From Oscillospiraceae bacterium (GTDB lineage: Bacteria; Bacillota; Clostridia; Oscillospirales; Acutalibacteraceae), in the NCBI GenBank assembly GCA_015066045.1, contig SVPD01000017.1, positions 1-47,137 of the forward strand: 47,137 nt of DNA. The letters are read 5' to 3'. The position numbers were made by a program, and so were the translations under genes. Shown here piece after piece: positions 10,472 through 18,964 of this stretch (positions are counted from its first letter, which is position 1; each line of letters opens with the position of its first letter). The notes under the pieces are model-generated. The model worked only from the letters and a program-made list of their open reading frames with translations. It had not been told where the DNA came from and ran no database searches.

Positions 10472-10667
10472 AAAGAGGCTGCCGCAGTAAGCGCAGACCA
10501 AAAAGCAAAACATAAACAGATGTGTTTAAGCTCTTCTGACTTATAAAACACATCTGTTTTAACTTTTATATGGAATAATATGGTGTTGTATATAATTATA
10601 TTTTCTTTTCAGATGTTTTTTCGCACCTCGAAAAACACCTTTTGCATTTTACTGCAACAACCTCTTT
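10472..10667. mobile_element. MITE-like element with imperfect terminal inverted repeats
   Basis: About 196 bp without a gene. Its ends are inverted repeats: left AAAGAGGCTGCCGCAGTAA and right (complement) AAAGAGGTTGTTGCAGTAA, 15 of 19 matching. Inside lie a perfect 14-bp stem AAACAGATGTGTTT with an 18-nt loop (10514-10559) and a smaller TTTTTCG/CGAAAAA hairpin (10604-10636). I see no clear target duplication. It sits between convergent genes and could serve both as terminator. Alternative: a large native bidirectional terminator. Confidence 0.5.
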
Positions 10668-10672
10668 TTCTT

Positions 10673-11434
10673 TTATCCGAAAATTACATCCAGACTCATC
10701 ATCAGTAAAAATCCCACAGAAAAAAGAAGCGTTATGCTCCCCTTTCTCTTTGTCTTTTCATACATATCGGGTATAAGCTGCTCGGTAACCACATAAATCA
10801 TGGCACCCGCTGCAAAGGACATAAAAAACGGCAATATCACTGACATAAATTCAGCTGCGAGTATAGCGATAATCGCGCCTAAAGGCTCGACTATCCCCGA
10901 GGCAAAGCCCCATAAAAACGTCTTTCTTCTGTCTGCATTCTCAGCCATCAGCGGCATAGTCACTATGGCACCCTCTGGAATATTCTGGGCAGCGATACCG
11001 AGTGAAAGCAGAAAAGCAGAGCTGAAATCTCCCTCGGTAGCACCTGCTAAAACTGAAGCGAAAACCATACCTACCGCCATTCCCTCGGGTATGTTATGAA
11101 CGGTTACGGCTATTAACTGCATAAGTGTTTTCCGTGCATAGAGAGTGTATTTTTCGCATCTGCTCAAAGCTCTGTCAACTGCTCTGTCTGCCCATATCAT
11201 CGAAGCCACACCTGTGAGAACACCCGAAACAGTCTGCAGAACACCCTCTTCTGCTTCCACGGAGGGTAAAATCAGACTCCATACACTCGCCGCAAGCATT
11301 ATACCTCCGGCGAGTGCGGAAAGGATATTTTTGATTTTAACGGAAACATCTTTTTTTATTAAAAAAATCGCTGATGAGCCTGACATGGTACCTATGAAAG
11401 GTATCATTATTCCTGTCAGAACCTTTAAAAACAT
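10673..11434 (-). CDS. ZIP-family metal transporter (paralogue 1)
   Basis: A 253-aa membrane protein with about eight helices, of the ZIP (ZupT/GufA-like) family that brings divalent metals such as zinc, iron or manganese into the cytosol. The two binding-site helices carry HNIPEGMAVG and AAQNIPEGAIV; the Gln in the second motif is typical of GufA-type members rather than E. coli ZupT. A GTG at 11443 is possible, but GGGGTG lies at proper distance from ATG 11434. It is a clear paralogue of the gene at 12688, on the other side of the flavodiiron gene. Confidence 0.88.
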   Translation of the reverse strand: MFLKVLTGIMIPFIGTMSGSSAIFLIKKDVSVKIKNILSALAGGIMLAASVWSLILPSVEAEEGVLQTVSGVLTGVASMIWADRAVDRALSRCEKYTLYARKTLMQLIAVTVHNIPEGMAVGMVFASVLAGATEGDFSSAFLLSLGIAAQNIPEGAIVTMPLMAENADRRKTFLWGFASGIVEPLGAIIAILAAEFMSVILPFFMSFAAGAMIYVVTEQLIPDMYEKTKRKGSITLLFSVGFLLMMSLDVIFG

Positions 11435-11482
11435 ATCATTCACCCCGTATTATAACGCTATATTTATAATATGAGGCAAAGG

Positions 11483-11505
11483 AAAAAGGGTGCAGAGCAC
11501 CCTTT
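11483..11505 (-). terminator. Terminator of the flavodiiron gene
   Basis: Perfect 9-bp stem AAAGGGTGC/GCACCCTTT with a 3-nt loop and a T-run on the minus strand, 2 bp after the stop codon. Confidence 0.8.
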
Positions 11506-11507
11506 AG

Positions 11508-12659
11508 TTATTCGCAGATTTCTTTGGCAAGAGCTTTAATACGGTCTGTGTTTTCGCTTTTAACTGCAGAATGAATCGTAACTACAGTGTCGGTAAAGGT
11601 AATTCCCTTGCTGCTTTCGAACATTTTCTTCATAGTCTTGGCTGCGACGGGCATCCAGCTTCCGTTTTCCATAAGGCCGATTTTTCTGTTTCTGTAGCCT
11701 CTTTCCGTAAGCTCCTGAATAAATGTACGCATAAACGGGAAAATTTCACCGTTATAGGTGGTGGTGGCAAGAATAATTCTGCCGTAGCGGAAGGCATCCT
11801 CTACCGCCTCTGCCATATCGTCACGGGCAAGGTCGGTAACTGCAACCTTCGGGCAGCCTGTCTTTTTAAGCTCATCAGCCAGAAGACCGACTGCTTTTTT
11901 AGTGTTTCCGTAAACAGATGTGTAGAAAATAGCTACGCCCTCTGTCTCCACACCGTATGAGGACCATGTGTTATAAAGGTCGAGATAGTATCCGAGATTT
12001 TCCTTAAGAACAGGACCGTGTAAGGGACAGATTATTTCTATATCGAGTCCTGCCGCCTTTTTGAGCACGTTCTGTACCTGTGCACCGAATTTGCCTACTA
12101 TTCCGAAATAATATCTTCTCGCCTCGCACGCCCAGTCTTCATCGGCATCCATAGCACCGAACTTACCGAAGCCGTCGGCAGAAAAGAGAACCTTGTCAAA
12201 ACTGTCGTAGGTCATAATTACCTCAGGCCAATGCACCATGGGAGCGGCAATAAAGCTGAGCGTATGCTTACCGAGGGAAAGAGTGTCACCCTCCTTAACG
12301 ATTACTCGCCTGTCGGAAAAATCCGTTTCGAAATAGTTCTGCATCATTTTAAAGGCTCTGTCAGAGGAAACAATAACAGCCTCGGGATAAGCCTTGGCAA
12401 AAATTGCGATATTGGCCGAATGGTCGGGCTCCATATGCTGAACTATAAGATAATCAGGTGTTCTGTCACCTAAAACGGACTTGATATTTGAAAGCCATTC
12501 GTCACCGAATTTTCTGTCAACCGTGTCCATTACTGCGATTTTCTCATCGATAATAACATATGAGTTATAAGCCATACCTTCGGGAACGACAAACTGTCCC
12601 TCAAACAAATCAATATCACGGTCATTTACACCTACATATTTAATATCCTTCGTTACCAT
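11508..12659 (-). CDS. Class A flavodiiron protein (FprA-like)
   Basis: A 383-aa cytoplasmic two-domain enzyme that reduces O2 to water and/or NO to N2O in anaerobes, with electrons from rubredoxin or F420-type donors. The N-terminal metallo-beta-lactamase-like domain has the diiron ligands HMEPDHSAN, His in APMVHWPEV, Asp in SADGFGKFG and His in CPLHGPV. The C-terminal flavodoxin domain opens with the FMN loop IFYTSVYGNTKKA near residue 255. ATG 12659 has AAAGGAG. Placement between two ZIP transporters suggests a link between iron supply and oxygen/NO defence (inference). Confidence 0.95.
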   Translation of the reverse strand: MVTKDIKYVGVNDRDIDLFEGQFVVPEGMAYNSYVIIDEKIAVMDTVDRKFGDEWLSNIKSVLGDRTPDYLIVQHMEPDHSANIAIFAKAYPEAVIVSSDRAFKMMQNYFETDFSDRRVIVKEGDTLSLGKHTLSFIAAPMVHWPEVIMTYDSFDKVLFSADGFGKFGAMDADEDWACEARRYYFGIVGKFGAQVQNVLKKAAGLDIEIICPLHGPVLKENLGYYLDLYNTWSSYGVETEGVAIFYTSVYGNTKKAVGLLADELKKTGCPKVAVTDLARDDMAEAVEDAFRYGRIILATTTYNGEIFPFMRTFIQELTERGYRNRKIGLMENGSWMPVAAKTMKKMFESSKGITFTDTVVTIHSAVKSENTDRIKALAKEICE

Positions 12660-12687
12660 TTTAAAACTCCTTTATATTAATTAAATT

Positions 12688-13446
12688 TTATCCGAGCAAA
12701 ACATCAAAAACGAGCATCACGCAGAAGCCCGAGAGCAGTGAAAAGGTAGCACCGCTTTCGTTTCCGTGAGAATGTGTCTCCGGTATCATCTCGTCACTTA
12801 TGACATAAATCATCGTGCCTCCGGCAAAGGCTAATGCAAAGGGCAGAATTGCATTTGAAACACTGACGGCAAAGAAGCCGAGAAGAGTGCCGAGCACCTC
12901 GATTATTCCGGTCATCGCCGCAGCTATAAAGGTCCTGCCGTGGCTCATACCGGCCGCAAGCATCGGGGCAATAATAACCATACCCTCGGGTATATTCTGT
13001 AAGGCTATGCCTGCAGCAATCATAAGCGCATCATTTGTGTTTCCCGTACCGAAGCCTACACCGGCCGCAATACCCTCGGGCAGATTATGAATGGCGATAG
13101 CGATAACGAAAAGCAAAATTTTATTCAGCTGCTCCTGCTTTCCTGGATGCTTTTCGGCATCGATGCCCGTGAGTCGGTGAAGATGAGGCACCAGCTTATC
13201 GATAAGATTAATGCAGACGGCACCGCAGAAAACACCCGCAACGGTAACGAGCAATTTATATTTACCGCCGTAATCAAGCGACGGGATTATCAAACCGATA
13301 ATGGCCGCTGAAAGCATAACACCGGCAGCGAAGGACAGTACAATATCGCTGAACTTATGGCTCATCCTTTTAAAGATAAAGCCCAGTGCCGCACCGAAAA
13401 CCGTAGCACCACCCACACCGAGTGCCGTCAGTAAAACCATCTGCAT
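12688..13446 (-). CDS. ZIP-family metal transporter (paralogue 2)
   Basis: A 252-aa ZIP family protein with about eight transmembrane helices and binding motifs HNLPEGIAAGVG and ALQNIPEGMVI. It resembles the protein at 10673 throughout but is clearly diverged, so the duplication is not recent. The cytoplasmic loop between the third and fourth helices (about residues 88-105) has two His residues. ATG 13446 follows AAAGGATG. It lies 28 bp before the flavodiiron gene on the same strand, without a terminator between, so the two are likely cotranscribed. Confidence 0.88.
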   Translation of the reverse strand: MQMVLLTALGVGGATVFGAALGFIFKRMSHKFSDIVLSFAAGVMLSAAIIGLIIPSLDYGGKYKLLVTVAGVFCGAVCINLIDKLVPHLHRLTGIDAEKHPGKQEQLNKILLFVIAIAIHNLPEGIAAGVGFGTGNTNDALMIAAGIALQNIPEGMVIIAPMLAAGMSHGRTFIAAAMTGIIEVLGTLLGFFAVSVSNAILPFALAFAGGTMIYVISDEMIPETHSHGNESGATFSLLSGFCVMLVFDVLLG

Positions 13447-13507
13447 ATTATCATCCTTTCATATTTTAACATATTCCGTGTGAAAATTATTTTAAAACGG
13501 GAAAAAT

Positions 13508-14254
13508 TCAGAAAATGTTTTCTTTTAAGGGAATAATTCCGCCGAAATCAGTGAGCGGAAAATCAAAGCTTATTATTCTTATGCCTCTTTTGTCTAAAAA
13601 AGCCTTTATTCTGCCGTAATCTCTGTGCTGCGTAATGTTACCGAAGAAAACCACCTCATCCCTCGAAAGCTTTCCGCTCGCACCGCCTATAAAGCCGTAG
13701 CCGTGACCTTCGAGGAAAATATCACCCTTGCCTATCAGAAGGCAATCAAGCCCCTTTTCGGCAGCGTTACGTGCGATTGACTCGTCATCGGTTATCAGTG
13801 AGCCTTCGTCAACCACCAGAACAGAGCATTTACAGTAGCCCTGATTAACAGGAATGATTTCGAGGTTTTCGGTTAAAGCCTTTACGGAAAGGTCAAAAAT
13901 TTTACTGTTTCCGATAATGTACTTACCCGCTATAGTGTGGTTGAGTATGCAGTCATCGGGATATGCTCCCTCTACCCTTTTACGGGATTCGGTTACATTC
14001 AGCCCCAAGGAATTAAGCCTTTCTGTAAGCTCGGGCTGTCCCCTGTCCGCTATTATTCTGCCCTGACCGAGATAAAGCACCGAAAGATCAGCGTGCGTTG
14101 ACACGGCTTTGTCGCCGGCTCCGTTTTCATTCGTGAAAATAAGCTCGATATTTCTTCTTCTGAAATAATCCGTCAGCTCACCGTTCAGTCTGCCGCAGAC
14201 AAGAGCGGAAACCTCGCCCTCGGGCAGATTAGGCTTTACGATAAAGCGGCTCAT
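13508..14254 (-). CDS. Uncharacterised protein, possibly pentein (GME) fold, DUF6873-like
   Basis: A 248-aa soluble protein. The overall look (repeated beta-strand units, GHGYGFIGGASGKL, and the end FPLTDFGGIIPLKENIF) fits what I remember of the DUF6873 guanidino-modifying-enzyme-fold group. That assignment is from memory and unverified. Cysteines occur at YCKCSVL in the middle. No catalytic Cys-His-Asp set can be named with confidence. ATG 14254 overlaps the radA stop by 4 nt, so translation is coupled to radA. Role unknown. Confidence 0.6.
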   Translation of the reverse strand: MSRFIVKPNLPEGEVSALVCGRLNGELTDYFRRRNIELIFTNENGAGDKAVSTHADLSVLYLGQGRIIADRGQPELTERLNSLGLNVTESRKRVEGAYPDDCILNHTIAGKYIIGNSKIFDLSVKALTENLEIIPVNQGYCKCSVLVVDEGSLITDDESIARNAAEKGLDCLLIGKGDIFLEGHGYGFIGGASGKLSRDEVVFFGNITQHRDYGRIKAFLDKRGIRIISFDFPLTDFGGIIPLKENIF

Positions 14255-15630
14255 AATATTATCGCCTCGAAGGCCTGCCTGATAGTCCTGACGCCGACTA
14301 TTTCTATTTCTTTTTTAAGCGATGCTGAGATATTTTTCAGATTGGCATAAGGAACGATGCATTTACTGAAGCCGAGACGGGAGGCCTCTCTGATTCTCTG
14401 CTCACAGTGAGAAACACCTCTTATTTCTCCGGCAAGACCGACCTCACCGAAGGCTAAAACATCATCCCGCAGAGCATAATCCTTAAGGGAAGACACCAAG
14501 GCCATAACTATGGTCAGATCGAGTGCAGGCTCGTCCAGCTTCATTCCGCCGACGATATTGATGTAAGCGTCCATATTACCGAAGAAGTATCCGCCCCGTT
14601 TTTCGAGAACGGCGATAAGCATAGCCAGACGGTTAAAATCGAAGCCGTTTGATATTCTTCTGGGATTTCCGAAGCCGGTAGCGGTTACAAGACCTTGAAT
14701 TTCTGCTAAAATAGGTCTTGTGCCCTCCATAACACAGGCTACACACGAGCCCGGAGTGTTTTTCGGTCGCCCCGAAATAAGCATTTCAGAGGGATTTTCT
14801 ACCTCCTTGAGACCTGTATCGAGCATTTCAAAGACGCCAATTTCATTCGTAGAGCCAAATCGGTTTTTAACTGCACGTAAAATTCTGAAGGAAAGATTTC
14901 TTTCGCCCTCAAAATACAGAACCGCATCCACGATATGCTCCAGAACCTTCGGTCCCGCTATGTTGCCGTCCTTATTTACGTGGCCGACCAAAATCACGGG
15001 AATACCGAGTGCCTTGGCGGTTCTCATAAGCAGATTTGAGGATTCTCTTACCTGAGTGACACATCCGGGAGAGGAGTTAAGCTCCGTGAAATTCATAGTC
15101 TGTATGGAGTCTATCATCACAAGGTCTGGTGAAGCGGACTGAATATGCTCACAAATCGCCTGAACATCCGTTTCACACAGTACAAACAGATTTTCTGACT
15201 TTACCTTGAGTCTGTCGGCACGAAGCTTAATCTGACTGTAGGACTCCTCACCGGAAACATAGAGAATTTTAAGCTTTTTACCGAGATGACGGCATATCTG
15301 CAGCAAAATGGTAGATTTACCTATGCCCGGATCACCGCTCAGAAGCACGAGAGAGCCCTTTACTATTCCGCCGCCGAGCACTCTGTCCAGCTCGCCCATA
15401 CCCGTTTTATATCTGAGCTCATTGTCGGGCTTTATCTGCTCGAGCTGATAGGAGGATACACTTTTTGCCTTCAGAGTGCCTGCTGCAGCCTTGGCTTTGG
15501 AGGTTTCGGTCTGTCTTACCTCCTCTTCAAAGCTCGCCCATTCACCGCATTCGGGACATTTTCCCAGCCATTTAGCGGTTTCATAGCCGCAGCTACTGCA
15601 TACGAAAATACTTTTTGTTTTCACTGCCAT
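14251..15630 (-). CDS. radA: DNA repair protein RadA (Sms)
   Basis: A 459-aa RecA-related, DnaB-like helicase that extends D-loops in recombination and repair. It has an N-terminal C4 zinc finger (CSSCGYETAKWLGKCPECG), Walker A GDPGIGKST near residue 93, the RadA-specific KNRFG motif (AVKNRFGSTNE) and a C-terminal Lon-like domain. ATG 15630 gives the family N-terminus MAVKTKSIFVCSSCG and is preceded by AAGGAGAAG, which lies inside the end of cwlD (38-nt overlap). Confidence 0.98.
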   Translation of the reverse strand: MAVKTKSIFVCSSCGYETAKWLGKCPECGEWASFEEEVRQTETSKAKAAAGTLKAKSVSSYQLEQIKPDNELRYKTGMGELDRVLGGGIVKGSLVLLSGDPGIGKSTILLQICRHLGKKLKILYVSGEESYSQIKLRADRLKVKSENLFVLCETDVQAICEHIQSASPDLVMIDSIQTMNFTELNSSPGCVTQVRESSNLLMRTAKALGIPVILVGHVNKDGNIAGPKVLEHIVDAVLYFEGERNLSFRILRAVKNRFGSTNEIGVFEMLDTGLKEVENPSEMLISGRPKNTPGSCVACVMEGTRPILAEIQGLVTATGFGNPRRISNGFDFNRLAMLIAVLEKRGGYFFGNMDAYINIVGGMKLDEPALDLTIVMALVSSLKDYALRDDVLAFGEVGLAGEIRGVSHCEQRIREASRLGFSKCIVPYANLKNISASLKKEIEIVGVRTIRQAFEAIIL

Positions 15631-16378
15631 TATTTACTTCTCCTTCGGGATTACTTTCTATAAACTTTATCAGTCCGTCGGCTATGGCCTGCGCCATATT
15701 CTGCTGATATTCTTCGCTTCTGAGCCTTTCGGCCTCTGCTTCATTTGACATAAAGCCGCATTCAACCATAACAGACGGCACCTGAGAATGATAAAGCAGA
15801 TAAATATCGGTTCCGCTTTCTTTTATCTGCCGTGAATTATCGGGCTGAAGCGAAGAAACTATCGCACCCTGTATCTCCTGCGCCAAAAGCTTACTGTCGG
15901 GGTTATTTTTGGAATAAAACACTTGCGCACCGCTGTATTTGCTCTCGGGAAAATAGTTCTGATGAACGGAAAGCAGTACGCAATCCTCGTTTTTCTCCAC
16001 TATTTTCAGTCTGTTATGTATGTCGGAAACCTTTTTCTCACGCTGAGTAGAGGCTGACGAATCATAAATCATACGGTCGTCACTTCGTATCATTACTGTT
16101 TCGAAGCCTTTGTTTCTTAGGATTTCATCTAATTTTATACTTATTGCAAGATTGATTTCCTTTTCTAAGGTGCCGTCAGCCGACTGTGTGCCACCGTCCT
16201 CACCGCCGTGCCCCGCATCTATTACGATTACCGGTAAGCCGTCAGCCTTACCCGAAACAGTGTCGGACAAATCACGGGTAAGATTTGCTATCATAACCAA
16301 TGTAAAGAAAAGAACAACCGTAACGGACACACTCAGAGTTTTTTTGAAGTTTAAAGTCAGATATAAACCGCTTTTCAT
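15593..16378 (-). CDS. cwlD: N-acetylmuramoyl-L-alanine amidase, CwlD-like
   Basis: A 261-aa amidase_3 family enzyme with an N-terminal signal anchor (residues about 12-32). Zinc ligands and catalytic residues are visible: DAGHGGEDGG, the Glu of EINLAI, SVHQNYF and MVECGFMSN. CwlD removes stem peptides from muramic acid so that spore cortex muramic-lactam can form; length and layout match CwlD better than bulk autolysins, which suggests a spore-forming lineage. It ends in TAG, the only TAG stop I found among host genes here, with a TGA four codons on. It overlaps radA by 38 nt. Confidence 0.87.
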   Translation of the reverse strand: MKSGLYLTLNFKKTLSVSVTVVLFFTLVMIANLTRDLSDTVSGKADGLPVIVIDAGHGGEDGGTQSADGTLEKEINLAISIKLDEILRNKGFETVMIRSDDRMIYDSSASTQREKKVSDIHNRLKIVEKNEDCVLLSVHQNYFPESKYSGAQVFYSKNNPDSKLLAQEIQGAIVSSLQPDNSRQIKESGTDIYLLYHSQVPSVMVECGFMSNEAEAERLRSEEYQQNMAQAIADGLIKFIESNPEGEVNNGSENKKYFRMQ

Positions 16379-16496
16379 AATATCACCTATTAAATGTTAT
16401 GGGAAAAAAGCGATTTATATAACACATATTATTTTACAATAATCGAAAGGAATAATCAATAGAACTGAGAAAAATAAAGAGGCATAATCTGAACGC

Positions 16497-16535
16497 AAAA
16501 ATCACCGATAATGCTGACACATATCGGTGATTTTT
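16497..16535 (-). terminator. Terminator of the oxidoreductase-ilvE operon
   Basis: Stem AATCACCGATA/TATCGGTGATT with an 11-nt loop and U-tracts on both sides. It lies 45 bp after ilvE. The rest of 16379-16578 has only AT-rich sequence that should hold the cwlD promoter; I cannot place it with confidence. Confidence 0.75.
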
Positions 16536-16578
16536 CATATAAAGTAAGTTTATTCGCTTTTTTGTCAGAAAAAGAAGA

Positions 16579-17646
16579 TTATTTAACCTCTACTCTCCAG
16601 CCGTAGGGATCTTCTCTTTTACCCCACTGGATACCGGTAAGCTCATCGTAAAGTCTCTGAGTAAGCTCACCGATGCCACCGTCACCGATGGTCATAACGT
16701 CATCTACATAGCGAAGCTTACCTACAGGGGAAACTACTGCTGCAGTACCTGTACCCCATACCTCTTCGAGAGTGCCGTTTTTGGCGGCGGCAACAACCTC
16801 ATCTACAGAAATTCTTCTTTCCTCTACCTCGTAGCCCCATGCCTTACAAACGTTGATGATGGAGTTACGTGTGATACCGGGAAGTATACTGCCGTTGAGG
16901 GCGGGAGTGATAACCTTTCCGTCGATTTTAAACATAATATTCATAGCACCGACTTCTTCGATGTACTTTCTTTCCACACCGTCGAGCCAAAGAACCTGAG
17001 AGTAGCCGCTGTCGTGAGCCTTGACCTGTGCGATAAGAGATGCAGCATAGTTACCGCCTGTTTTGGCGAAGCCCATACCGCCTTTTACTGCTCGTACATA
17101 TTCGTCCTCGATCCAGATGCCTACAGGGGCAAGACCGCTTTCATAGTATGCACCCGAGGGTGAAAGAACGATGATGAATAAATATGTCTTTGACGGAGCA
17201 ACACCGAGAAATTCATCAGTAGCGATTACGAAGGGACGGATGTAAAGAGATGTGCCCTCGTCGGAGGGTACCCAATCTCTGTCGATGTCAACGACCGCCT
17301 TTACGGCATCCACAAAAATATCCTCGGGAATTTCGGGAATGCAGAGTCTTTCGTTTGATGCGTTGGCTCTTTTTGCATTCATATCGGGACGGAAAAGATA
17401 AATTTTGTCGTCCTCGCCGCGGTATGCCTTGAGACCTTCAAACATTTCCTGACCATAGTGGAAAACCATAGCACTGGGAGCAAGTGAAATTTCACCGTAG
17501 GGCTCGATGCGGGCGTCGTGCCAGCCCTTACCCTCAGTGTAATTCATAATAAACATATGGTCGGTAAAAATGTGACCGAAGCCAAGCTTCTCACCCTTGG
17601 CAGGCTTTGCCTTGGGTGCAGTTGTTTTAGTAATTTTGATTTCCAT
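16579..17646 (-). CDS. ilvE: Branched-chain amino acid aminotransferase
   Basis: A 355-aa fold-type IV PLP aminotransferase that interconverts Val, Leu and Ile with their 2-oxoacids. The PLP lysine lies in GFAKTGGNYAASL and the cofactor glutamate in EEVGAMNIMF. Length and these motifs fit the larger, eukaryote-like BCAT group. An upstream GTG (17655) is possible, but AGAGGTG is correctly spaced for ATG 17646. It is the last gene after the 2-oxoacid:ferredoxin oxidoreductase subunits (16-bp gap), which indicates that the oxidoreductase handles branched-chain 2-oxoacids. Confidence 0.95.
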   Translation of the reverse strand: MEIKITKTTAPKAKPAKGEKLGFGHIFTDHMFIMNYTEGKGWHDARIEPYGEISLAPSAMVFHYGQEMFEGLKAYRGEDDKIYLFRPDMNAKRANASNERLCIPEIPEDIFVDAVKAVVDIDRDWVPSDEGTSLYIRPFVIATDEFLGVAPSKTYLFIIVLSPSGAYYESGLAPVGIWIEDEYVRAVKGGMGFAKTGGNYAASLIAQVKAHDSGYSQVLWLDGVERKYIEEVGAMNIMFKIDGKVITPALNGSILPGITRNSIINVCKAWGYEVEERRISVDEVVAAAKNGTLEEVWGTGTAAVVSPVGKLRYVDDVMTIGDGGIGELTQRLYDELTGIQWGKREDPYGWRVEVK

Positions 17647-17662
17647 TTCAAACACCTCTGAA

Positions 17663-18196
17663 TCAATAATCGTAGCCCGTTCTGAGAGCTTTAAGGTTAA
17701 TTTCGGTAAGATTTGCCTTTTTGGGAGGCACTACTTTTTTCAGAACATCCTCAGTTCCGTCAAAGTCAAAAGCATCGCATTCCTTGATAAGCTTGCCCAT
17801 AAGAATCATATTGGCAAGAGTGGAGAAGCCTTCGTCGTTGGCCATTTTGGTGGAAGGAACGGCAAACACGGTTACGTCGTCTCTGACAGGCATTTCACCG
17901 ATAAGTGTGGAGTCAATGATGATGATACCGCCCGAAACCACGTCGTACTCATACTTTTTGAGTGAAGGAAGGTTCATAGCCACGAGACAGTCGGGATTGG
18001 TAACGATAGGTGAACCGATGGGCTCATCACTGATGATAACACTGCAATTGGCTGTACCGCCGCGCATTTCAGGGCCGTATGAAGGGAGCCAAGAGACCTG
18101 CTTTCCGCTTAAAAGCCCCTTATAGGCGAGAAATTTACCTGCGAAAAGGACACCCTGACCGCCGAAGCCTGCAATTAAAATCTGAGTTGTATTCAT
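17663..18196 (-). CDS. 2-oxoacid:ferredoxin oxidoreductase, gamma subunit
   Basis: A 177-aa gamma subunit (POR gamma domain). GFGGQGVLFAGKFLA at residues 9-23 is the family nucleotide/CoA-contact motif and EMRGGTANCSVIIS follows. It forms a complex with the alpha, beta and ferredoxin-like subunits encoded upstream. ATG 18196 follows GGAGGGGAG. With ilvE directly downstream, the preferred name is a branched-chain (VOR-type) enzyme, but a 2-oxoglutarate (KOR-type) role cannot be excluded from sequence. Confidence 0.92.
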   Translation of the reverse strand: MNTTQILIAGFGGQGVLFAGKFLAYKGLLSGKQVSWLPSYGPEMRGGTANCSVIISDEPIGSPIVTNPDCLVAMNLPSLKKYEYDVVSGGIIIIDSTLIGEMPVRDDVTVFAVPSTKMANDEGFSTLANMILMGKLIKECDAFDFDGTEDVLKKVVPPKKANLTEINLKALRTGYDY

Positions 18197-18208
18197 TGTC
18201 TCCCCTCC

Positions 18209-18964
18209 TTATTCACCTTTATTTTCAGCATCTCTGTCTTTATAAACACCCAAAGGATAATAAGGAATCATCTTTTCCTCTACCCATTCGAGAGCCTTTT
18301 CGGGAGTCATACCCCAGTTTGTGGGACAAGTGGAAACAACCTCAATAAGAGAGAAGCCTTTTTTATCAATCTGATTCTGGAAAGCCTTTTTGATCGCTTT
18401 TTTAGCGTTTCTGACATTCTTTACGTTATTAACCGCTACTCTTTCGATGTAGCCGGCTCCGTCGAGCTGAGAAAGCATTTCGGAAACCTTTACGGGGAAG
18501 CCGCAGTGGTCTGTGTCTCTGCCGTAGGGAGAGGTCTGTGTAACCTGACCGGGAAGAGAGGTGGGAGCCATCTGGCCGCCTGTCATACCGTAAATGGCAT
18601 TGTTTACGAAGATGATAGTGATGTTTTCGTTTCTGGCGGCGGAATGAACAGTTTCAGCCATACCGATAGAAGCGAGGTCACCGTCACCCTGATATGTAAA
18701 GACGATGTGATTGTCGGGATCGGAACGCTTGAGGCCGGTAGCTACTGCGGGGGCTCTGCCGTGTGCAGCCTCAACCATATCACAGTTAAAATAGTTGTAA
18801 GCAAGAACGGAGCAGCCTACAGGTGCCACACCGATGGTTTTACCCTCGATGCCTAATTCGTCGATGGTTTCAGCCACGAGACGGTGGATAATACCGTGTG
18901 TGCAGCCGGGACAGTAATGAAGAGGAACATCAGCGAGTGATTTGGGTTTGTCAAATACTACCAT
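18209..18964 (-). CDS. 2-oxoacid:ferredoxin oxidoreductase, beta subunit (TPP-binding)
   Basis: A 251-aa thiamine-diphosphate subunit. HYCPGCTHG at residues 16-24 and the TPP/Mg motif GDGDLASIG followed by NNAIYGMTGGQ are complete. It catalyses the CoA-dependent oxidative decarboxylation of a 2-oxoacid, or the reverse carboxylation with reduced ferredoxin. It overlaps the alpha gene stop by 1 nt (TAATG), so subunit synthesis is coupled. Confidence 0.94.
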   Translation of the reverse strand: MVVFDKPKSLADVPLHYCPGCTHGIIHRLVAETIDELGIEGKTIGVAPVGCSVLAYNYFNCDMVEAAHGRAPAVATGLKRSDPDNHIVFTYQGDGDLASIGMAETVHSAARNENITIIFVNNAIYGMTGGQMAPTSLPGQVTQTSPYGRDTDHCGFPVKVSEMLSQLDGAGYIERVAVNNVKNVRNAKKAIKKAFQNQIDKKGFSLIEVVSTCPTNWGMTPEKALEWVEEKMIPYYPLGVYKDRDAENKGE

